Shown here: positions 56,701 to 64,000 of the stretch, in pieces
Layout of the letters: each line of letters begins with the position of its first letter
How positions within the stretch are numbered: the stretch's first letter is position 1
Source: Spirodela intermedia
Lineage: Eukaryota > Streptophyta > Magnoliopsida > Alismatales > Araceae
DNA: 64,000 nucleotides
Assembly (NCBI GenBank): GCA_902729315.2
Contig: LR746281.1
Location: forward strand, 2,540,501 to 2,604,500
Direction: 5' to 3'
The notes under the pieces: generated by a model
The model's input: only the letters and a program-made list of their open reading frames with translations
Database searches by the model: none
What the model was told of the DNA's origin: nothing
Translations under genes and position numbers: made by a program

Positions 56701-59700
56701 ATGGTCTAGATGGAAACGTCATGGCATAATTGGAGCAGCTGCAGTTACTGGTGGAACCCTGTTGGCTATCACGGGAGGTATTGCATTTCATTTTTATGTA
56801 AAAGGAAACAGGAAACTTTGGTTTCATGTTCTCTGTTCTAGTATGCCCACCTGTGTATTTATGTCTTTTCTTGATTGCTTGACAGGCCTAGCTGCTCCTG
56901 CAATTGCTGCTGGGTTTGGTGCTCTGGCACCCACCTTAGGAACTCTTATGCCCGTGATTGGAGCAAGTGGTTTTGCTGCAATTGCCAGTGCTGCTGGGTC
57001 AGTTGCTGGTTCCGTGGCTGTTGCAGCCTCATTTGGAGGTGATTTTAGTGTACCTGCTTTCTGCCTATTGTTTTCTCTTAAATAAATGATGTGATATCCA
57101 CATTCATGGTACTTTTGGTTGGAAAGGATATTTCTTTTTTCGACAGGGAGAAATAGCTAGCATCTTCATGGTTCATGGTGCCTTTTAAGGTGGTTCCCGT
57201 GTTATACTGTATGTAAATGCCACTGGAAACATTCTATTCAAGGACTTATTTAATTCCTCTCTTGCTCTTTCCTCCATCTGAAAATAGACACTGCCTCATG
57301 GAATATTCATGTTATCAAGAAAAGTGTGAAAACTTACTGATGTTCCTCTGATGGAAAAACCCAAGGGCTGAGTGTGTCTTCCTTTTTGACGCTTTTCACA
57401 AGTATACAGTGCAAGTCAAATGGCTGGACTCAGTCTTCTGATTGGAGACCTGGGTTTAATATCAATAAAGTCAACTCAATTTCTGCACTATGAGAACTCG
57501 TCGCTTGGTGCGTGCCTAGAAAGGCGAGGTGGTAGTTTTACTCAGTGTAACTGTACATCAAGCACCGATATCGAAGAGTCATAATTTATTTTGACTGAAA
57601 AGTAAGCTACTCATTGTGTGAGATATAAACGAGGATTCCTGACAATTACATAGAGATGCACTAGAATTCCCTAAATTGGTAGTAGCCAATTCAAGGTTTT
57701 GGTGGTGGAAGTTGAGGAAGAGATAAGGAAGAAGAGGGGAAAGATGAGGATAGATTCATTTTTGTGATGTCAGGTTTATACTTTTCGCATTTCCTGCTTC
57801 ATAGAGATGCATTTTTAGCCCGTTCTTTATTTGACCTTGGAGCGAATTCCCATTCTTGGCTGAAAAAATGGATGGTTTAGAACGGAGATTTAAAGAGAAC
57901 CCATATGGAATGGATGAGAAGAGCAGTTCTAGTGTAAAGGTAATGAACATGGTAAAGAACAGTTCTCTGTTTTCTGTTCTGTTTTTCGTTTTTTTTTTCT
58001 TTTCCGGGGGATGGTGTGGAGGTAGGTGTTAATATTTGCAACTTTGAAGCTTTTACCCTAAGCAAATCAAGTTTTAGTGTATAAATGCAAGTGACTAAAG
58101 TAGAATAGAAACATGATAACGAAATAAAAAATTCCACATTAAATATAAGGTAGGAATAGCACGAAAAAACGTGTAAAATAATAGGCAAACCTAAATGGTT
58201 TTGTGCCCTTGTACCCCTAAGATCAATTTTATTTGAGGCTTTACGTCTGTCTTATGTGTATATTCTTGTGTGCCTTAATATATCCTCATATATTCTATGT
58301 ATAATATCTGTCGACAATCACACCATTTTGGCCAACACATGGCTCTATACTAGACAAAATAGACAGGAATGGGGGGGACTGGGCACAACAAAATTTTTGA
58401 AACCCGACCAAGTTCTTGCCTAAAAATTGAACAGTAAGATTGAAGGTGTCAATTTTGACCAATTTGAAGACCCCTGCTTCGCATCTTTTGGGAGGAATAT
58501 GTTTGCAACGAATATGTCCCTCAGTTTCTCCCTCTGGGGGAAGTTAAGTGTCTTTCCACCCTGTATTGCCCTCAAAGTGAGTAGAGAGTGCTGTGTTTGT
58601 TGACAATTTATTAAGCAAATTGCGGCTGCTCAGGATTGGAAGCTAGCTCATGTGTAAGCGCTGTCTATCAACAGTCAACTCTTTATCCATTAATTGATCC
58701 AGCTGCTTCTTTTTAAAAGAATAAATTAGTTAGTTGGAAAACACTCATCCAGTAAAATGTGTGGCCTCTTCTGGACCTTCCACTGTTTTTATGCCTGATT
58801 AATGAGGATGAAACCATAGCATTATGCTGTCTCACTTTCACACTCTCTTGTCTAACTATTGACACAGTTGCTCTCTCTCTCTCTCCCTCACACACTGTAT
58901 TCAATCAGCTGTTCTGATTAATTTTTCTCTGATTTGTGGGAAGGAAGAGAGAGGGGACTGAGGAGAAAAAACATATTGGATTTATAAGGGATGTCATTCG
59001 AGGCATTGATGTCTATGAGTACTGTCCGGAAGATAAAATTTCCCCCAGGGGACCAAGTTAGAAGCAGAAATCACCTTTGACCAATCATCATTGTACTTGC
59101 AATTTCCACATATTTAGATCCCTTCTTCCCTTGCTTTTTTTTCCTCTTCGGCGGATTAAATTTCTTTCACTCATGTGAAATTATCCTCTATGCTCTTCCT
59201 ACATTTGTTTTACCAAAATTCTTAAATATGATGTGATGTTAAGACTTCTGGACTCCATGTAGATGCAATGGACGTCAGGATGACATTATTCACCATTGAA
59301 TCTGGAGAAAATGGACTTTACTCCTGAGTTTTGTATCCAAATACTTGTAACCAGAATCAGATTATCTTTTACTCACTTATGTATCTAAGGTTGGAAAAAC
59401 ATATGATGTGTTTACAGCCCTCTTTTTCGCTCATATTCCATTTCTCCATTCTCTTGCTATTGCCAATTTCGTAGACTTATGCCTTTCGCAATGTTTTCCT
59501 TCTCTCACTCGTTAAAATCATATCTGACATGTTTGGTGGCCATAATTTGGCAGCTGCTGGAGCTGGACTCTCGGGAAGCAAAATGGCTAGAAGAACTGGC
59601 AGTATTGAGGAGTTCGAATTTATACCTATTGGACAAAATCATAATCAAGGAGTGAGTTCTCTTTTTATATAATTTTGGTGAAGGGGAACCTTTCGTAGCT

Positions 59701-62484
59701 GATAATTCATATGATAGATATGCTGTAATGCTTTTGTTTTTGCCCTTCGTGAAATACCAGTATGTGAGTGACCCTAACTTTTCTATTTTCCATTTTTCAG
59801 TGCCTTGCTGTTGGTATCTTGATTTCTGGATTTGTTTTTGAGAAAGAAGATTTTGTTAGGCCTTGGGAGGGGACAGCTGACAATTTAGAGACGTATGTGA
59901 ACATTTACTGAGTTAAAGAATTCTTTACTCATCGACGTATATAAATGTATAGATAAATAACAGTTTTTATTATGCACCTTATGCTGCAATCAATCATCTA
60001 TTCTGTTTTTTCACAAATTGGATGAATTTTCTTACCAAATTTAAGTTTAAGTAATTGATGCATGTATCATTTTTTGAACGATTTACAAAACTGGCTTCTT
60101 CTTAAAAAAAAATCCGCTAAATTTTTTCTATTATAATGTGCTTTATGCTTGTAGTTCACTCTATCTCGTATTTGGAATAAAAAAGACCCAATAACTTGTC
60201 ATCACCTAGTTTGCAATTAGAAAATCTTGTTTTTTGGTTCAACTGTCATGCTTTGTTCATTCAGATTTAGGCGTTGAACTATTATTGGCTTAATGGTACA
60301 TTAGAAAACTCATACACTCCTCTAGAACAAAACACGTACATCTATTTGTGGTGTCTCCTGCACTATGGTACACCATTTTATTCCGGGAATTTAGGATCCT
60401 ACCTAAAAAAATTGTCTGTTCCATACGCACATACCCTTTATGCAGGTTATACAGACTCTTGATATTATGTTGATCGTATTGTACATTCAAGCAATTTGTA
60501 GACTTGAGGATCAGCCTAAGTGTTCTCCATTACCACAAAACCGAAAAAGTAGTCCAACCTATGGTCTAGTCTCTGATAAACCATGATACAGGGTGTGGCA
60601 GTCTATACTCCTTTAAGAAGGGTTGACTTCTGGGATTTATTTTTTTTGGGTCTGTCCCTTTGCTTATAGTGGGAAATCTGACAGCAAGTGTGTGAAACAG
60701 TTCTTCCGTGTTCATATAAATTTTTGGAATCTGTACCTTTCTACAGCAAGGGCAAAACGAAGGGCACAAGCCTGGTCTGACTACCTGATAATTATTCTAG
60801 GTATGCTGTACAGTGGGAGTCCAAGAACTTGATTGCTGTGAGTACTGCAATCCAGGACTGGCTGACATCGAGTAAGAGCTATGAGTCTTTTCACAGTTGA
60901 TTAGTGTGCAAGGTGCTGTATCTTCACCCTTCTCTTCGTTCTCCCAGGTCTTACCATGGGTTTGATGAAGCAAGGTGCTATGATGACTGTGCTCAGCACA
61001 CTAGTTTCTGCATTAGCCTGGCCAGCCACACTACTTTCAGCAACTAATTTTATTGACAGCAAATGGGCGATCTCTGTCGACAGGTTCAAACTTGCTCACC
61101 AATTAATCATCACTTCAAGACTTTATGCCATTATTAATCTCAGTTGACATCCCCAGATCAGATAAAGCAGGAAAACTGATGGCTGACGTACTATTAAAGG
61201 GATTGCAAGGAAACAGGTTTGTGATGGCGACCTTTCTCCCTCTGCAAGTCCCTCCAAATCTGCCCTGGATGGCTTACTTCATATTCTGTGATATCTCAGG
61301 CCTGTGACACTTGTCGGCTTTTCATTGGGAGCACGGGTGATATTCAAGTGCTTGCAGCATTTGGCAGAAACCGGAGATAATGGTTTTTACATGCCCTTCA
61401 TGACATTAATGCTCTATATCAGGCCCATTTATTCGGTAGTCCCCTGACATCTTCTGGCTTGTTTGACCAGAGGGACTTATAGAGAGGGTTGTTCTCCTTG
61501 GAGCGCCAATATCTCTCAAGAGTGAGCCATGGGAGTCTGCAAGAAGAGTATGCTTCCGACGATGCTAAGAAATTGACATGATTTAGTCTCAAACATCATA
61601 TTTATTCTTGTCATTTTTCTTTTTCTGGGTGAAATCTTAATGTCTCCTAAAATGCTGATAGGCTGATGATGATGATCTTAGCTTCTGATAATTCATAGGC
61701 CCTGGATTTCACCTTCTATACGTACTCTTCTTCTTATGGTGTCTGATCCAGTTTTTATTGCTCTCTTGAAGATGGTGGCCGGCAGATTTGTGAACGTCTA
61801 CTCTACAAACGACTGGATACTTGGAGTGACTTTCCGTGCTAGGTATGATTATTCTCTAGAAGCTCGGATTCTCCCAACGTTGTATGCCTCTGGGACTGAT
61901 TCCCCCTCACAAGATCAGCTTGATATGCATGAGCTTGCTTGATCCCAGATGGTTTTTATTTTTATTGATTTATTTTTATTTATTTTAAACAGCTTTCCCG
62001 CCCCCATTTAGGTCCAGGTTTGAGATATTAATTGATATTATCCCACCAAGGTTTTTTTATCAGAATTAACCAAAACATCCATGTGCATATTCGCTTTGGA
62101 AGACAGAAAAAATACAATCATAATATTAAACATTCTTTATGACAGGTTATGTTCTTTAAGAAAAAAATTCCTCTCCCTGCAATTCCAGTAACGGGTTGTT
62201 ACTTTCTGCTGCAGCCTTCTTACCCAAGGATTAGCTGGAATTCAACCCGTTGACATCGCCGGAGTGGAAAATGTGAGTAGCGTTGACTGGAGATTCACAT
62301 TCTAGAAGTGGAATGCTTTCCAAGTATTGGAATGACCCCACCCTTCATTTAATATTTCTTCCAGGTTGATGTGACTGATCTGATTGATGGGCATTCTTCT
62401 TATCTGTGGACTGTCCGGCAAATACTGGAGCAACTTGAGCTGGACACATACTACCCTGTCTTCTCTTGTTGTTCAACATCCTAG
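53750..62484 (+). CDS. DUF726/TMCO4-type membrane alpha/beta hydrolase, 15 exons
   Basis: A plant member of the DUF726 family (transmembrane and coiled-coil protein 4-like; yeast relative Mil1). Its substrate is unknown. Exons: 53750-53991, 54117-54198, 54995-55495, 56612-56777, 56886-57038, 59554-59651, 59801-59892, 60801-60871, 60948-61083, 61157-61216, 61300-61382, 61471-61547, 61772-61842, 62215-62272 and 62365-62484; 669 residues. The N-terminus has LSPTQRYAAGALLAFSLRQA; the middle is Glu/Lys-rich and probably coiled coil. A Gly/Ala hydrophobic stretch (about residues 312-385) forms membrane segments. The hydrolase domain has LVGFSLGARVIFKCL (nucleophile Ser542), STNDWILG (Asp601) and LIDGHSSYLW (His640), so a catalytic triad appears intact. 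The start at 53750 was chosen before MAPSVLSPTQRY; an in-frame ATG at 53711 is possible. Confidence 0.93.
57039..59553 (+). other. 2.5 kb intron 5 of the DUF726 gene
   Basis: No coding or RNA feature is recognised. A short CT run lies at about 58871-58886. Confidence 0.5.
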
Positions 62485-62527
62485 CAGACGATGCCCTGAA
62501 GGTTGACCACCCCGCTTGGTCAACCCA

Positions 62528-62765
62528 GGGTCAGATGATCATCTGACAGGCCCTTCATTAGATCTGAAAACCCAGATATATATTTCCATAATTTGGCCCA
62601 TTTTTTTTCTATTTTTGTGTTTGTTGATGATGCATAATTTCTAATTGGGTTTCTCAGGATCAGATAGATAATCATCTTTTTTGGTGCTTCATCAGATCTT
62701 AAAACCCAGTTAGTCGTTGACCACTGATTTCCGATGAGGTTGATGATGCAGGATTTTGGTTCATA
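62528..62765 (+). repeat. Degenerate two-copy tandem duplication, period about 135 bp
   Basis: Downstream of the DUF726 gene, GATCTGAAAACCCAG (62561) and GATCTTAAAACCCAG (62696) align. So do GGTCAGATGATCATCT with GATCAGATAGATAATCATCT, and two GTTGATGATGCA blocks. Confidence 0.75.
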
Positions 62766-62884
62766 TAGTTCACATTTTATCATCGGATGGAAGATGACTT
62801 TCTACTGTGTTTTTTTTTTTCAAATAATAAGAAAACATGGTCATTCAATTTCTCGTGACCAAGAAGCCTGTGATTCATTCGCTT

Positions 62885-63385
62885 GTGTATCTCCTTCTTA
62901 AAAACACCTTTAAATAAATATGATTTTTTTCTTTTTAATGTTAAAGATAGAAAATTAAATTTCCAGTTTTTAAATAAAAGCGTCAGATTTCACATAAATA
63001 TAATTAAAATTTGTAAAAAAGGAGTGTTAATGAGTCATGCCAGATAATCTCATTTCAGTCTCAATCTTTACCGTTTAAATAAGTATTAAGTTTTTTTCTT
63101 TTACCTATAAAGATAGAAAATTAAATTTACAGTTTTTAAATAAAAACGTTAAATTTCAGAGAAATATAATTAAGAATTGTAGAAAAGGAGTGTTAGTGAG
63201 TCATACAAGATAGTCTCCTAGTGGTCTCAATCTTCACGGTTAAAATAAATATGAATTTTTTTTCTTTTACCAGTAAAGATAAAAAATTAAATTTACAGTT
63301 TTAAAATAAAAACGTTTAATTTCTGATTAAAATAATTAAAATTTGTAAAATTGGAGTGTTAATGAGTCGTGGCGGATTATTTGCT
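62885..63385 (+). repeat. Three-copy tandem repeat, period 166 bp
   Basis: AAAGATAGAAAATTAAATTT starts at 62943 and 63109, and AAAGATAAAAAATTAAATTT at 63275, exactly 166 apart. Each copy also has AGTTTTTAAATAAAA, AAATATAATTAA and GGAGTGTTAATGAGTC-like blocks. The copies are 85-90% alike by eye. It is AT-rich and non-coding and lies just upstream of the next gene. Confidence 0.92.
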
Positions 63386-63710
63386 TCAAGCTTTACGTTT
63401 TAGGGTTTGGGGGAAGTGGGGATCAAGGGAAGCGGTCAGATGACCACTGGAGAACGATTTTTTTACTTCTATTTAATTCTTGTATTGTTAAAAAAAAGGA
63501 AAATCGAGGCGAGTGGATCCGAGACGTTATAAGGACTCCGTAGATCCGAAATCGGAGGGGGGGGGACGACTTCAACTCGGTGGGTCTGGCCGAGTCCAAC
63601 GCGTCCGGCGTGCTGCTCAACTCGCCACCTCCTCGGACATTATAATGTGAGGAGCCGGAACAGAGAGAGACGCTCGGAAGGTCCTCCTCCCCTTTGGTGG
63701 CTCGGAGACG

Positions 63711-64000
63711 ATGGGGACGGAAGAGGCGGCGCCGGCGGCGTCGTCGGATGCGGTGAGGGATTCGGAAGTGTTTGGCGGACGGGAGGAGCCGCCAGTGCCT
63801 GTGAAGGGGGAGGCAGATTCCGCGACGGTGGGTGCGAGGAAGGGGAAGTCGTGCAAGGGTTACCTCTACTATTCGTCCCAACTCAAGACGCAGTCGAGAA
63901 AGCCCGTCTGCGTCGGCCTCACCAGGACGCTGCAGCAAGGTTTCCCCCCCGCTTTCTCGTTTTACTCATTGGTCGGTCCCTCTTAGTTTGATCATCTTCC
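63711..64000 (+). CDS. Small plant protein with CKGYLYYS motif, first exon only (runs off the edge)
   Basis: The start codon at 63711 opens MGTEEAAPAASSDAVRDSEV. After an acidic, disordered leader comes GKSCKGYLYYSSQLKTQSRK, then PVCVGLTRTLQQ. This resembles a family of small uncharacterised plant proteins (the DUF8204-type motif, by recollection). Exon 1 probably ends at 63939, where CAGCAAG is followed by GTTTCC; the remaining bases are intron. Function is unknown. Only 76 residues are visible and the rest of the gene is outside the window. Confidence 0.7.

Larger units (their letters stand above)
62485..63710. other. Intergenic region between DUF726 gene and the last gene
   Basis: It is occupied largely by the two tandem repeat arrays described separately. 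From about 63490 the sequence becomes GC-rich and forms the probable promoter and leader of the gene starting at 63711. Confidence 0.55.

Noticed and set aside
62885-63385. CRISPR-like array of regular repeats
   Set aside because: Three long AT-rich tandem units without spacers in a plant nuclear genome; this is a tandem repeat, not CRISPR.
1-64000. tRNA, rRNA or known microRNA genes
   Set aside because: I scanned for tRNA-like A/B boxes and common plant miRNA sequences by eye and saw none convincing; a tRNAscan/miRNA search would be needed to exclude them.

Overview
This is a 64 kb stretch of nuclear DNA from a land plant, almost certainly a flowering plant. All eight genes have plant-type products, introns are many and sometimes long (up to about 6 kb), and long CT/GA and AT tracts are common. 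The FBA and PME genes have very GC-rich exons, while the other genes are AT-richer. That bimodality is typical of many monocots and some early-diverging angiosperms, but I cannot name the species. All exon boundaries below were read by eye from splice sites, reading frame and family similarity. Seven gene models close in frame, and the eighth runs off the right edge.

Layout, left to right: (1) 1406-15262 (+), a plastid SDR39U1/GIANT CHLOROPLAST 1-type epimerase with a decayed Ty1/copia element in its third intron. (2) 16574-21591 (+), a double B-box zinc-finger protein of the BBX18/BBX19 type. (3) 22726-24387 (-), plastid class I fructose-bisphosphate aldolase. (4) 25149-26566 (+), a secreted pectin methylesterase, head to head with the aldolase. 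(5) 27139-36069 (+), a UPF0183/PHAF1 (C16orf70) homologue. (6) 37589-52095 (+), a 1935-residue NERD-like protein (PHD, SWIB, Plus-3, GYF, Gly/Trp-rich, CCCH). (7) 53750-62484 (+), a DUF726/TMCO4-type membrane alpha/beta hydrolase. (8) 63711 to the right edge (+), the first exon of a small plant protein with a CKGYLYYS-type motif.

The genes do not form an operon or an evident pathway. The loosest common thread is plastid and light biology: GC1 (plastid division), BBX18/19 (light signalling) and plastid aldolase (Calvin cycle).

The most interesting signals are in gene architecture. The NERD gene has an AT-AC intron with textbook U12 donor and branch-point sequences, and its reading frame works only with the AC end. 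Two other genes use GC-AG introns, one of them exactly 90 nt, stop-free and in frame. NERD also carries four copies of an ~80-residue repeat in its N-terminal exon and ten spaced Trp motifs resembling an Argonaute hook. The window is also full of young, local, imperfect tandem duplications (unit length about 35 to 330 bp) in introns and gene flanks, several of which copy splice sites or exon edges.
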